Assembly: GCF_001942345.1 (NCBI RefSeq)
Contig: NZ_MKKI01000022.1
Span: forward strand, 310,001-374,000
DNA: 64,000 nt
Direction: 5' to 3'
Origin: Corynebacterium sp. CNJ-954
GTDB lineage: Bacteria; Actinomycetota; Actinomycetes; Mycobacteriales; Mycobacteriaceae
Part shown: piece by piece, positions 37,468-46,987 of the stretch
How the letters are laid out: each line of letters starts with the position of its first letter
Numbering within the stretch: the first letter of the stretch is position 1
Position numbers and translations under genes: made by a program
Notes under the pieces: generated by a model
What the model was told of the DNA's origin: nothing
Seen by the model: only the letters and a program-made list of their open reading frames with translations
Database searches by the model: none

Positions 37468-38924
37468 GTCCGTGCTCCTTCGGTGTCGTTGAATCGTGCT
37501 CTGGCGGAGTGCGCCGGGTGGTTGCCGGGGACACGGTCGCCGCGGTTGAATAACCGCTGGCGGAGGGTTCCGGCTGTGTGGCTGGTGGGGTACTCGCCAC
37601 GGTCCTGCAGGACGGGGACGACATGGTCGATGACGTCCTGGAAGGTCCCCGGGGTGACGGCGTAGGCGAGGTTGAACCCGTCGACCCCCGTGGTGTCGAC
37701 CCAGTGCTCCAGTTGGTCGGCGACGCTCTCGCCGGAACCGACGAGCACTGGACCGAGCCCTCCGATACCGCCGAATTCCGCGAGCTCGCGCACGGTCCAC
37801 TCGGCACCGTCTTCGCCGGCGGCGGACTGGAATGCCGCGACGGCGGACTGGATCGCATTGGACCTGATACCGGCGACCGGGTCATCCAGGCCGAACGTGG
37901 AGAAGTCCACACCCATCCACCCGGACATCAGTGTCAACGACCCTTCCGGGTCGACATAGGAGCGGTAGTCCTCGGCCTTCGCCCGTGCCTTGTCATCGGT
38001 GCTGTCGGTGATGATTGTGAGCAGGGCGTACACCACCACGTCCTCGCGGGTACGCCCGGCGTCGTGCAGTTTCCGTGTCAGCGTCTCCACGACACCGGCG
38101 AGTTTCTGCGGTGTCGGGGCTGCGACGAACACGGACTCTGCGTGGGCGGCGGCGAATGTGCTCCCGCGGTCGGATGCCCCGGCCTGGAAGATCACCGGCG
38201 TGCGCTGGGGTGAGGGCTCGGACACATGGATGCCCGGCACCGTGTAACGGGCACCACGGTGATGGACGGGATGGACTTTCCCCGGGTCGGTGTAGACACC
38301 GCTCGCGGGGTCGGCCCGGACTGCGTCGTCTTCCCAGGAACTTTCCCACAGTTTGTAGAGGACGTCGAGGTACTCGTCGGCGTGGTCGTAGCGTGCGTCG
38401 TGGTCGAAGGTGTCGAGCTGCCCACGGGACTGCGTGTTCTCCGCGGCGGAGGGGAGGTATCCGGTCACCACATTCCACCCCAGCCTTCCACCGGTGAGAT
38501 GGTCGAGGGTGCTGATGCGACGGGCGAACGGGAAGGGGTGCTCGAAGGCGGTCCCCGTGGTCAACCCGAACCCGAGGTGGTCGGTGACCGTGGCCATGGC
38601 GCTGATCAGGGGGAGTGGGTCGGTGACAGGGATCTGCGCACCCGAGCGCAACGCGGACTCCGACGAGGCACCGTACAGGTCGTACACACCGAGGACGTCG
38701 GCCAGGAAGATCCCGTCGAACAGTCCGTCCTCCAGTGTCCTCGCCAACGAGGTCCAGTACCCCAGGTCGTTGTAGCGGCGTGACTGGTCCTCCGGATGCC
38801 GCCAGAGCCCGGGGGACTGATGGACCACGCAGCTCATCTCGAAGGCGTTGAACCGGATGCGACGTCGTGGTGTCGCTGCCGGACTGTCCGGACTGTCCGG
38901 ACTGGACGGGTTCAGTGCGCTCAT
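37464..38924 (-). CDS. NtaA/SnaA/DszA-family FMN-dependent monooxygenase
   Basis: 486-aa luciferase-like enzyme. Signature blocks: FNAFEMSCVVHQSPGLWRHP, YWTSLARTLEDGLFDGIFLAD, FEHPFPFARRISTLDHLTGG, GWNVVTGYLPSAAENT and VIFQAGASDRGSTFAAAHAE. The family includes nitrilotriacetate, sulfone and dibenzothiophene-sulfone monooxygenases. SPDSPDSP at the N-terminus comes from a short tandem repeat. It overlaps both neighbours by ATGA, so it acts as one unit with the StyA-like and DszC-like proteins. Confidence 0.82.
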   Translation of the reverse strand: MSALNPSSPDSPDSPAATPRRRIRFNAFEMSCVVHQSPGLWRHPEDQSRRYNDLGYWTSLARTLEDGLFDGIFLADVLGVYDLYGASSESALRSGAQIPVTDPLPLISAMATVTDHLGFGLTTGTAFEHPFPFARRISTLDHLTGGRLGWNVVTGYLPSAAENTQSRGQLDTFDHDARYDHADEYLDVLYKLWESSWEDDAVRADPASGVYTDPGKVHPVHHRGARYTVPGIHVSEPSPQRTPVIFQAGASDRGSTFAAAHAESVFVAAPTPQKLAGVVETLTRKLHDAGRTREDVVVYALLTIITDSTDDKARAKAEDYRSYVDPEGSLTLMSGWMGVDFSTFGLDDPVAGIRSNAIQSAVAAFQSAAGEDGAEWTVRELAEFGGIGGLGPVLVGSGESVADQLEHWVDTTGVDGFNLAYAVTPGTFQDVIDHVVPVLQDRGEYPTSHTAGTLRQRLFNRGDRVPGNHPAHSARARFNDTEGART

Positions 38925-40264
38925 GCCGCAGCCTCCCGGAAGGAGGCCACGAAGCTCTGCACGTCGGCGGTGGTACGCAGGATCAGTGCAGGTGAAGGGT
39001 CGGAGAACAGACTGAACAGGGCCGTGGCGGCGGCAGGGTCGGTGGCGGCGGAGGCGAAGAACTCCTGTGCCACATCAGTGAACAACGGATCCCCGAGGAA
39101 CAGCGACGTCACCTCGACGCCGGCTTCGGCATGCTCCCGCCAGTGGTGTTCGAAGAGTTCGGTGAGCAGTTCCCCGTCCCAGCTCCGCCCCTCGTCGAGC
39201 GCGGTACGCAGTCCGTCGCGCAACCCGGCCACCTGGTAGGTGCCGAGCTGGGCCCCCTGCCCGGCGATCGGGTCGACGGCGACGGCGGTGTCGCCCAGCG
39301 TCGCGACGAGGTGTCCACCTGCCGTGCGGGCGGTGGGCCGGTGGACACGCGGAGTTACCGCGCCCTTGAGCCAGGAGTGCGGATCGGTGTCGATGGGGCG
39401 CAGTTGGTCTATGTCGTCAGCGACATCCGGGAACTCGCGGTGATGCAGGGTCTGGAGTACGTCGAGGGCTTCCCCGGCGTCGGTCGCTGAACGGAATGCT
39501 TCCTCCGTGGCGGTGCCGGGCCTGGCCCATGCCAGGATCACCCAGGTGTCGTCAGAGACGTGGTCAGGGTCGTCGTCAGAGCCGGTGCTGTCCTTGTGCA
39601 GGTGGCGTCCGACGAAGATCTCGCCGTCCTCGTGCAGGGACAGCAGTCCACCGGGAACCGTGCTGCCGCGTCCGCGGAAGACATGGTCGACCGGGAGTCC
39701 GTGGGCGGTGACGGTGAGCAGGTAACGCTGCGCGGAGTCGTAGGGTGTGCGTTCGAGATCCGTCTCGAAGAGGTCGGCGAGCCCCGCTTTTCCGGTGGCG
39801 ACGAAAGTGACGTCGTGTTCGGCGGCGATGGCGTCCAGGGACTCGGGCGTGACCTCGTCGACGATGAACCGGCTGGCGGCCCCGTTGTCGAGGAACTCCC
39901 CGAGGCGGTCGTCGGTGCGGAGGCGTGGGTCGACCGACTGGGCCTCGTAGGTGAACCGGGCGGTGAACGAAGCGTCCGGCGGAGCCCCGGCGATGCCCAC
40001 TGAGCTTGCGGTGAACTGGGCCGTGGGTGACCCGGCGTAGCGGTCGTCGGTGATCGTGCGGTCCGGTACGCGGGAGTTTCCGAAGAGGATGGCGGTACCG
40101 GTGGCCGGGAGATCGTCACGGAGCGACGAACGGGAACGGTTGCTGTAGAGATCGACCCGCCAGCCCTGGTTCTGGAACGCCAGTGCGGCGTTGACTCCGG
40201 TGAGGCCGGCGCCGACGACGGCGATGGAGGGGACGGGGGACGTGGGTTCTTGGGTATCTGTCAT
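38921..40264 (-). CDS. StyA-like FAD monooxygenase (styrene monooxygenase family)
   Basis: 447 aa from ATG 40264; an upstream extension lacks homology. FAD-binding GAGLTGVNAALAFQNQGW (18-35), then LYSNRSRSSLRDDLPATGTA and FGNSRVP, plus the later VAVDPIAGQGAQLGTYQVAG, are the StyA pattern. StyA enzymes epoxidise styrene or indole, or oxidise sulfides, with FADH2 from a partner reductase. No styB is fused or adjacent; the reductase at 35513-36061 is the only candidate in the cluster. First gene of a three-gene ATGA-coupled set. Confidence 0.8.
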   Translation of the reverse strand: MTDTQEPTSPVPSIAVVGAGLTGVNAALAFQNQGWRVDLYSNRSRSSLRDDLPATGTAILFGNSRVPDRTITDDRYAGSPTAQFTASSVGIAGAPPDASFTARFTYEAQSVDPRLRTDDRLGEFLDNGAASRFIVDEVTPESLDAIAAEHDVTFVATGKAGLADLFETDLERTPYDSAQRYLLTVTAHGLPVDHVFRGRGSTVPGGLLSLHEDGEIFVGRHLHKDSTGSDDDPDHVSDDTWVILAWARPGTATEEAFRSATDAGEALDVLQTLHHREFPDVADDIDQLRPIDTDPHSWLKGAVTPRVHRPTARTAGGHLVATLGDTAVAVDPIAGQGAQLGTYQVAGLRDGLRTALDEGRSWDGELLTELFEHHWREHAEAGVEVTSLFLGDPLFTDVAQEFFASAATDPAAATALFSLFSDPSPALILRTTADVQSFVASFREAAA

Positions 40265-40328
40265 GACCCGGGATCGTAGGAACACCGGTCGCGGTGCGAC
40301 ACTGTTCGTCACGTGCTGTGGAGAACTC

Positions 40329-40358
40329 TTGACCACGTCGGATGTCGGGGAGTATTAC
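40329..40358 (+). promoter_or_regulatory. Possible promoter for the MFS gene
   Basis: TTGACC (40329-40334), an 18-bp spacer and TATTAC (40353-40358), 110 bp before the MFS start in the 203-bp divergent region. Good hexamers for this AT-poor sequence, but found by eye only. Confidence 0.4.
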
Positions 40359-40467
40359 GCGGCGCGCGTGAGGGGGCTCCTGCCACTGCCCGGAGTTTCC
40401 GCCCTGACGGCCGGGGAGTAGGTTTGCAGGGGTTCTGACGACGAGATAATCCAGGAGGACGGTAACG

Positions 40468-41817
40468 GTGGCCGACAGCAGCCAGGCGGGTAGCCAGGCA
40501 GACAGCCAGCAGACGGTGCAGAAGGATGCACGTCGCGGACTGCCGGGTGGCCCGGTGATCCCGGTCGTCCTCGCATTCATCGCGGTGGCGGTCGCCGCCG
40601 TGAACCTGCGCGCGGGCATCGCCTCACTCGGCCCGGTGCTGTCCGACGTCCTCGAGGCCTTCGGTACGTCGAGCTCCTACGCCGGCCTGATCACGGCTCT
40701 CCCGGGCGTGCTCTTCGGTGTGATGGGGCTGTGTGCGGTACCTCTGGCCCGGCGCCTGGGGTTGAGCCGCACCATCCTCATCGGCATGGTCGTGTCCCTG
40801 GTGGGACTGGCGGTACGGCCGTGGGTCGGCACCATGGCGGTGTTCATCGTGTTGACCGGGCTGGTGGTCGCCGGCATTGCCCTGGGCAATGTGCTGATTC
40901 CGGCGTGGGCGAAGAACTACGGGGGACGACGGACCGTGGCACTGATGACGGTCTACAGCGCACTGTTGGGGGTGTCGGGTGCGGCGGGGCCCTTGTCGGA
41001 CCTGTGGTTTGACGGGGACGACTCCTGGAAGTGGGCGCTGTTCGTGTGGGCGTTCCTCTGTCTGGCCCAGGTACTCGTCTGGGTGGTCGTGGCGTTCCGC
41101 ACCGGATCGGACTTCCCGGGTACGCAGGGTAGGAGGTCCGGCGGTGACGCGATCCCGTCGGCGCTGCCGCAACCTACACCGGAAGAGACCGAGAAACTGG
41201 CCCGGACCTCGCTGTGGCGCTCGCCGACAGCGGTATTCCTCACCCTGTTCTTCGGGGTCCAGGCGATGAACGCATACCTGCAGATGGGATGGCTGCCGCA
41301 GATCTACGTGGACTCCGGTGTCTCCCGCGACGTGGGAAGTGTCGCTCTGGCGATGATCGGTGCCTTCAACATCCTCGGCGGTATCGTGATGCCCACGGTC
41401 ATTGACCGGGCACGGAGCCTCGCACCGTTCCCGCTGGTGTTCGCGCTGCTCACCGCCGGAGGTTATCTGGGTGTCCTGCTCGCCCCCACAGCGGCGCCCC
41501 TGCTGTGGGCCGCACTGCTCGGCCTCGGCGGGTTCTGCTTCCCGACGGCGATCGCCCTGATCACCGCGCGGAGCCGTTCATCGCTGGTGACCGCCCGTCT
41601 GTCCGGCTTCGTGCAGCCGATGGGGTACTTCATCGCCGGTGTCGGCCCGTTCATCATCGGACTGGTTCACGGGAGTACCGGTGACTGGTCCGGGATTCTC
41701 GTGGCGCTGGTGGTTATCGCGGTGATCATGGGGGTGCTCGGGGTACGCGCGGGGAAGAACACGCTGATCGACGATGAACTGCTCGCACCGCACTGGCGCG
41801 AGTACGCAGGGCACTGA
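40468..41817 (+). CDS. MFS transporter, CynX/NimT-like
   Basis: 449 aa from GTG 40468 (AGGAGG upstream). About twelve hydrophobic segments; the start VVLAFIAVAVAAVNLRAGIASLGPVLSDV and LITALPGVLFGVMGLCAVPLARRLG are typical of the CynX/NimT family, whose known members concern cyanate or 2-nitroimidazole. The real substrate is unknown. Its place between monooxygenase and sulfonate genes suggests uptake or efflux of an organosulfur compound, but this is context only. Confidence 0.75.
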   Translation: MADSSQAGSQADSQQTVQKDARRGLPGGPVIPVVLAFIAVAVAAVNLRAGIASLGPVLSDVLEAFGTSSSYAGLITALPGVLFGVMGLCAVPLARRLGLSRTILIGMVVSLVGLAVRPWVGTMAVFIVLTGLVVAGIALGNVLIPAWAKNYGGRRTVALMTVYSALLGVSGAAGPLSDLWFDGDDSWKWALFVWAFLCLAQVLVWVVVAFRTGSDFPGTQGRRSGGDAIPSALPQPTPEETEKLARTSLWRSPTAVFLTLFFGVQAMNAYLQMGWLPQIYVDSGVSRDVGSVALAMIGAFNILGGIVMPTVIDRARSLAPFPLVFALLTAGGYLGVLLAPTAAPLLWAALLGLGGFCFPTAIALITARSRSSLVTARLSGFVQPMGYFIAGVGPFIIGLVHGSTGDWSGILVALVVIAVIMGVLGVRAGKNTLIDDELLAPHWREYAGH

Positions 41818-41876
41818 GACCGCCTCCAGGTCCCTGACTGTTTCGTTCAGCGGGAACGGAAGTGTAGGACCAAAAG

Positions 41877-41892
41877 TAGACAGAGTGGTTCA
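41877..41892. promoter_or_regulatory. Imperfect McbR-type site before the ssu genes
   Basis: TAGACAGAGTGGTTCA matches TAGAC-N6-GTCTA with the right half degenerate. It ends eight bases before the ssuD start. It could be a weak McbR site or coincidence. Confidence 0.35.
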
Positions 41893-41900
41893 CTCGTGCC

Positions 41901-43124
41901 ATGCCACGACACGATGAACCCCCACAGACCCCCGACCACCCTGAACTGACCTTCCACTGGTACCTGCCGCCTTTCGTCGACTCACGCTACGTCGTCGGCG
42001 GCGGACCCGGCGGCAGGGTCGCGGCCCACGGTCGCGACGGACTGCCCGACCGCGCGGTGGACGCCAGATACCTCACGCAGCTCGCCCTGGCCGCAGAACA
42101 GAATGGTTTCGACAGTGTGTTGATCCCGGTCGGACTGTGGTGCGAGGACCCCTGGTTGATAGCCACCAGCCTGCTCGGTGCCACGGAACGGTTGAAGTTC
42201 CTGGTGGCGGTCCGTCCCGGCCTGGCCACCGCCCTGAAAGAAGCGCAGTCCGCCGCCACATTCCAACGACTGTCCGGAGACAGGTTGCTCATCAATGTCG
42301 TCACGGGTGGGGAACCGGCCCAGCAACGTGCCACCGGCGACCGCGTGCCCAAAGCCGAGCGCTATGAGCGCACCGCCGAGTACCTCGACGTGTGGAAGCA
42401 GCTCTGGACCAGCCCCGAACCGGTCGACTACGCCGGACGTCACGTCGACATCCGGGGTGCCAGACTTCCGGTCCGTCCGGCGACCGTGCCGCCGGTGTAC
42501 TTCTCCGGATCCTCCCCGGAGGCGGTGCGGGTCGCCGCCGACCACGCCGACACCTACCTCACCTGGGGCGAACGCCCCCGGGACGTCGGGAAGAAGCTCC
42601 ATGAACTGCCCGGTGCACGGGGAGGGCTCCGGGTACACGTCATCGCCCGGGAAACGTCGGATCAGGCGTGGGACGCCGCAGCACAGCTGCTGACCCATGT
42701 CTCCGAGTCCGACGTCCGGGCAGCTCAGGAGGCGATCGCATCCTCGGAGTCGGAGAGTCAACGGCGTATCGCCGAACTCCACGGCCGTGGCTCGGCCTTC
42801 CGTCGGGGAGATGACGTCCGCGCCCTGCAGATCCACCCGGGCCTGTGGACCGGCGTCGGCCTGGTCCGGGGTGGGGCGGGAACGGCGCTGGTCGGATCCT
42901 ATGACGAGGTCGCCGACCTCGTCGCCGAGTACCAGCGCGAGGGCGTCACCGAGTTCGTCCTGTCCGGATACCCGCACCTGGAGGAGACCTACCACGTCGG
43001 GGAAGGGGTCATTCCCGCGCTCCGTCGCCGCGGTTACCCGGTCACCCACCACGGTGGGCCGCTGGTCTCCGACTCGGCCTCCGGTTCGGACTCTGAGACC
43101 CGGGAGGAGGTGAAGAGCGCATGA
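41901..43124 (+). CDS. ssuD: Alkanesulfonate monooxygenase-like LLM enzyme
   Basis: 407-aa FMNH2-dependent luciferase-like protein: TFHWYLPPFVDSRYVVGG, FDSVLIPVGLWCEDPWLIA, RLLINVVTGGEPAQQRATGD, VYFSGSSPEAVRVAADHADTYL and WTGVGLVRGGAGTALVGSYD all follow SsuD, which releases sulfite from alkanesulfonates. It heads an operon with the matching ABC transporter. ATG 41901 lacks a Shine-Dalgarno site, so a leaderless or later start is possible. The stop overlaps ssuA (ATGA). Confidence 0.85.
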   Translation: MPRHDEPPQTPDHPELTFHWYLPPFVDSRYVVGGGPGGRVAAHGRDGLPDRAVDARYLTQLALAAEQNGFDSVLIPVGLWCEDPWLIATSLLGATERLKFLVAVRPGLATALKEAQSAATFQRLSGDRLLINVVTGGEPAQQRATGDRVPKAERYERTAEYLDVWKQLWTSPEPVDYAGRHVDIRGARLPVRPATVPPVYFSGSSPEAVRVAADHADTYLTWGERPRDVGKKLHELPGARGGLRVHVIARETSDQAWDAAAQLLTHVSESDVRAAQEAIASSESESQRRIAELHGRGSAFRRGDDVRALQIHPGLWTGVGLVRGGAGTALVGSYDEVADLVAEYQREGVTEFVLSGYPHLEETYHVGEGVIPALRRRGYPVTHHGGPLVSDSASGSDSETREEVKSA

Positions 43125-44176
43125 GAATCGTCCGGAAGAACACGGCGTCCGGGACGGTCACGCTCGTCGCGCTGACCTCGCTCACCGCGCTGGCGGTCAG
43201 TGGCTGCAACGCCGTGGGCTCCGATGCCGGAGGTGACGACTACGACGAGACGGCCGTGATCTCCGACGCGGTGGACAAGGACACCGTCCTGCGCATCGGC
43301 GACCCCCGCACCCAGGTCGCGCTCGAGGCGTCCGGTCTGATCGACGAGCTGGACTTCACCCCGGAATGGGCGAACATCGACGGCGGACCGAAAACCCTCG
43401 AGGCCTTCCGCGCCGATGCACTGGACGTGGGCGCCGTCGCCGACATCCCGCCCCTGTTCGCCACGTGGACGAACACACCGGTGCGCATCGTCTCCGCGCG
43501 CCGCACCGTCGACCCGCTGGAGCACCCGACCTACGAGCTGGGGGTCGCGCCGGGTGCCGATGTCCGCGAGCCGGCTGACCTGAAGGGCAAGCGTATCGCC
43601 TACAGTCCGGGACAAGCGCAGGGGGCGCTGGTGCTGCGTGTCCTCGAGGAGGCGGGCCTGTCCCAGGACGACGTCGACCTTGTGGAACTGCAGAGTACCG
43701 ACGACACCTTCGTCAACGTCATCGCCAAGGGGGAGGTCGACGTCGCCCCGCTCGGCATCGAACAGGCGCGGTCCTACCTGGCGAAATACGAACAGGACGG
43801 GGCGAGCACCATCGCCCCCGGGGTGCCCGACGACCCCTGGCACCTGTACGTGCCGACCACCACGCTGCAGGACGGGAAGAAGACCGCGGCACTCAAGCAG
43901 TACGTGCAGGTCTGGAACAAACTCAACCTGTGGATCAACGACCACCGTGAGGAGTACGCGGACCTCTACCTCGTCGACCACCAGGGGCTCTCGGAAGCGG
44001 ACGCCCGGTACGTCGTCGACCGGCAGGGGGACTTCGCGGTTCCACAGAACTGGGACGGGTTGATCAGCGAACACCAGGCGACCGCGGATCTGCTGTCGCA
44101 GGAACAGGATCATCCGGAGATCGAGGTCGACGACCTTTACGACCGACGTTTCGAACCCGAGGAGTTGGCGGCATGA
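43121..44176 (+). CDS. ssuA: Aliphatic sulfonate ABC transporter substrate-binding lipoprotein
   Basis: 351 aa with a basic start, a hydrophobic signal segment and lipobox LAVSGC (Cys29), so it is membrane-anchored outside the cell. The NMT1/SsuA-type fold is seen in VLRIGDPRTQVALEASGLID, ADALDVGAVADIPPLFA and AYSPGQAQGALVLRVLEEAG. It delivers sulfonates to SsuC. Overlaps both neighbours by four bases. Confidence 0.85.
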   Translation: MRIVRKNTASGTVTLVALTSLTALAVSGCNAVGSDAGGDDYDETAVISDAVDKDTVLRIGDPRTQVALEASGLIDELDFTPEWANIDGGPKTLEAFRADALDVGAVADIPPLFATWTNTPVRIVSARRTVDPLEHPTYELGVAPGADVREPADLKGKRIAYSPGQAQGALVLRVLEEAGLSQDDVDLVELQSTDDTFVNVIAKGEVDVAPLGIEQARSYLAKYEQDGASTIAPGVPDDPWHLYVPTTTLQDGKKTAALKQYVQVWNKLNLWINDHREEYADLYLVDHQGLSEADARYVVDRQGDFAVPQNWDGLISEHQATADLLSQEQDHPEIEVDDLYDRRFEPEELAA

Positions 44177-45054
44177 CCACCACATTGGAGCACACGGTAC
44201 GAACGAATGATCCGTCGCAGCAACCACCTGCCCCGCCCCCGGGGTCTGCGGGTGACGGGCCTGAGGACGTCCGGCCCCGGCGTCGGAACTACGGGCCGGG
44301 CGGTCGCCTGACACTCGGTCGTGGACTCGGAGTCCTGATCCTCCTACTGGCGTGGGCCGGTGGGTCGGCGACAGGGCTGATCGACCCGCGGATCATGGCG
44401 GCCCCCTGGCAGGTCGTGGCGGCCGGCGCTGACCTCGTGGAGTCGGGCCGACTTCAGGAATCACTGGTGGCGTCGCTGACCCGTGCGGGCGCCGGGATCG
44501 CCCTGGGGGTCGTCGCCGGCGTCATCCTGGCCACCGCGGCCGGGCTGTCACGTTGGGGAGAATCACTGATTGACGGTCCGGTCCAGGTCAAACGGTCCAT
44601 CCCGACGCTGGCTCTGATGCCGCTGCTGATCCTGTGGTTCGGGATCGGTGAAGAAATGAAGGTCACCACCATTGCCCTGGCCACGGTGATCCCGGTCTAC
44701 ATGAACACCTTCGACGGGCTCCGGTCGATCGACCGGAGGTTCGTCGAACTCGCCAGCACTCTGGAGGTCGGTCGCGTGGAATTCCTGCGTCGGGTGATCC
44801 TCCCCGGCTCCATGCCTGGCGTGATTCTGGGGCTGCGGTACGGAGTGACCGCCGGTCTGCTGGCTCTGGTCGTCGTGGAGCAGGTGAACACGACGTCAGG
44901 CCTGGGCTACATGATCACTCTGGCGTCGAACTACGGGCAGACGGAGATCATCGTCGTCGGCCTGGTCACCTATGCGGTGCTCGGTGTCGCTGCCGACGCA
45001 GCAATTCGCGCAGTAGGACGGAGGGCGTTGTCATGGCGACGGACGATCAGCTGA
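44173..45054 (+). CDS. ssuC: Sulfonate ABC transporter permease
   Basis: 293 aa with a Pro-rich cytoplasmic N-terminus and about six membrane helices. The EAA loop is visible as ASTLEVGRVEFLRRVILPG, and QVKRSIPTLALMPLLILWFG is typical of SsuC/TauC permeases. ATG overlaps the ssuA stop; the 3' end overlaps ssuB by 22 bp. Confidence 0.87.
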   Translation: MTTTLEHTVRTNDPSQQPPAPPPGSAGDGPEDVRPRRRNYGPGGRLTLGRGLGVLILLLAWAGGSATGLIDPRIMAAPWQVVAAGADLVESGRLQESLVASLTRAGAGIALGVVAGVILATAAGLSRWGESLIDGPVQVKRSIPTLALMPLLILWFGIGEEMKVTTIALATVIPVYMNTFDGLRSIDRRFVELASTLEVGRVEFLRRVILPGSMPGVILGLRYGVTAGLLALVVVEQVNTTSGLGYMITLASNYGQTEIIVVGLVTYAVLGVAADAAIRAVGRRALSWRRTIS

Positions 45055-45755
45055 ATGCGGTGACGGGGAGGGGCACAGTCAGTGTGCGGAATCTCCACCG
45101 TTCCTTTGACGGCACCGCCGACATCCTGGCGGGAGTGGACCTGGACATCGGCGCCGGCGAGTTCGTTGCACTACTGGGACGCAGCGGGTCCGGGAAATCG
45201 ACCTTGCTGCGTGCACTCGCCGGGCTGGACAGCGATGTCACGGGCCACGGCGTGGTCGAGGTGCCCGAGCGGGTGTCGGTGGTATTCCAGGATTCCCGGC
45301 TCGTGCCGTGGCTCCGCATCGCCCAGAATGTCGCCTTCGGCCTGCCGTCGGGCGGGGTGACCACGAGGAATGTCCGCGATGCACTCGCAGAGGTCGGACT
45401 GTCAGGTCGTGAACGTGCCTGGCCGGTTGAACTGTCCGGTGGTGAGCAGCAGCGCGCCGCACTGGCCCGGGCGCTGGTCAGGGAACCGGAGCTGTTGTTG
45501 GCCGATGAGCCGTTCGGTGCTCTGGATGCCCTGACCAAGATCCGGATGCACGGACTGCTGCGGGACCTCGTTGCCCGTCACCGGCCGTCGGTGCTGATGA
45601 TCACCCATGACGTCGATGAGGCCGTCACCCTCGCCGACCGCGTCATCGTCCTGAAGGACGGGCAGCTGAGCCTCCAGTGCACCACGGACGGAAAGAATCC
45701 CGATGACCTGCGGTCCCGTCTGCTGGAGGAACTCGGGGTGGAGACCGTGGCATGA
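45033..45755 (+). CDS. ssuB: Sulfonate ABC transporter ATPase
   Basis: 240 aa: Walker A GRSGSGKST (49-57), signature LSGGEQQRAALARAL, Walker B LLADEPFGALD and switch His in MITHDVDEAVTLADRV, the SsuB/TauB/NrtD pattern. The ATG lies inside the end of ssuC. Ends the ssu unit; a 27-bp gap separates the hydrolase gene. Confidence 0.88.
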   Translation: MATDDQLNAVTGRGTVSVRNLHRSFDGTADILAGVDLDIGAGEFVALLGRSGSGKSTLLRALAGLDSDVTGHGVVEVPERVSVVFQDSRLVPWLRIAQNVAFGLPSGGVTTRNVRDALAEVGLSGRERAWPVELSGGEQQRAALARALVREPELLLADEPFGALDALTKIRMHGLLRDLVARHRPSVLMITHDVDEAVTLADRVIVLKDGQLSLQCTTDGKNPDDLRSRLLEELGVETVA

Positions 45756-45782
45756 GGGCGTCGGACGTGCCACACTTCGGGG

Positions 45783-46961
45783 ATGACCGACTCCACAGTT
45801 CTTGACACCGTCGCAGGCCTCCTGCAGGACAGGGTCCGCGACGGTCGGCTGCCCGGCGCCGTCGCCGCGTACCACCGTGGTGGCCGATACGGCGGGGCGG
45901 GCCCGGTCACCGAGACCGCCGCCGTCGGGGTGCAGGACCTGGCGTCGGGCGAACCGATGTCGCCCGACTCGCTGTTCTTCTGGGACTCGCTGAGCAAGCC
46001 CGTGACCGCCGCCGTGGCATTGACACTCGTCGCAGAGGGCAGCATCGCCCTGGACACACCGTTGTCACGGTGGTTACCGGAGCTGGACGGTGCCGAGAAA
46101 CCCGAGGTACTCCGTGACCCTGCCGGACCCCTGGATGATCCCGCGAACCTGATTCCGTGTGCGTATCCGGCCACGGTCGAGGACCTGCTGGCCCTGCGCG
46201 GTGGACTGGGATTCACCCCGGACTTCGAATCGCCGTTCTGCCGGAGGTTGTTCACCGTCCTGCAGGAGGAGACCCTCGGACGCTCCGTGAGCAGGGAGGA
46301 ATACCTCGCTGCCGCGGCCACGCTACCCCTGGCCCATCAACCCGGGCACGGATGGACCTACAACTCCGGAAGTACCCTGCTGGGGCTGCTGTGCGAACGT
46401 GTGGCGGACCAGCCGCTCGACCAGCTGACGCAGGACCGGCTGTTTACGCCGCTCGGCATCGGTGACACCACGTGGTGGGTGGACCAGCAGAGGCTCGACC
46501 GGTTCACCGCCCGCTACGCCGACGGAGAGGAGGGCTTGAGCCTGGTCGATCCTCCTGACGGTGTTTATGCCGCACCACCAGCGTTCCCTGATGCGGCAGG
46601 TGCCCTCGTCGGTCCGGTGGGCGACTGGATCACCTTCGCCCGCATGCTGCTCGGCGGCGGCGAAGTGGACGGCACGAGGATCCTGCCGGCAGCACTGGTG
46701 GCGGCGATGATGACCGACCAGCTGTCGCCTGCGCAGCGGGAGATGTCGGGCTTTTTCCTGACCGACGGTGAAGGCTGGGGCTACGGCGGCAGCGTACGTC
46801 CCGACGGGACATACGGCTGGGCCGGTGCCGCCGGAACCTGGGCACGGGTCAACCCACGGACCGACGAGGCAGTCGTCGTGTTCACCCAGCTGGCGTTGCA
46901 CGGCCCCGAGGGTGGTGGACTTTTCGACGAGATCGAGCAGATCGTCGGCGCTGCGTGGTGA
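45783..46961 (+). CDS. Serine hydrolase of the beta-lactamase/esterase (class C) family
   Basis: 392 aa with the SxxK motif S69-L-S-K72 and Y193-N-S, the catalytic set of class C-type beta-lactamase-related esterases and peptidases. There is no signal peptide, so it probably acts in the cytoplasm as an esterase or peptidase rather than giving drug resistance. It follows ssuB closely but starts with its own weak site. Function unknown. Confidence 0.75.
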   Translation: MTDSTVLDTVAGLLQDRVRDGRLPGAVAAYHRGGRYGGAGPVTETAAVGVQDLASGEPMSPDSLFFWDSLSKPVTAAVALTLVAEGSIALDTPLSRWLPELDGAEKPEVLRDPAGPLDDPANLIPCAYPATVEDLLALRGGLGFTPDFESPFCRRLFTVLQEETLGRSVSREEYLAAAATLPLAHQPGHGWTYNSGSTLLGLLCERVADQPLDQLTQDRLFTPLGIGDTTWWVDQQRLDRFTARYADGEEGLSLVDPPDGVYAAPPAFPDAAGALVGPVGDWITFARMLLGGGEVDGTRILPAALVAAMMTDQLSPAQREMSGFFLTDGEGWGYGGSVRPDGTYGWAGAAGTWARVNPRTDEAVVVFTQLALHGPEGGGLFDEIEQIVGAAW

Positions 46962-46987
46962 CGCGGGCACGGATCTAGACTCGTGTC

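Noticed and set aside
45783-46961. Drug-resistance beta-lactamase
   Set aside because: SxxK and YNS fit the wide esterase/peptidase family, there is no signal peptide and no KTG motif was identified.
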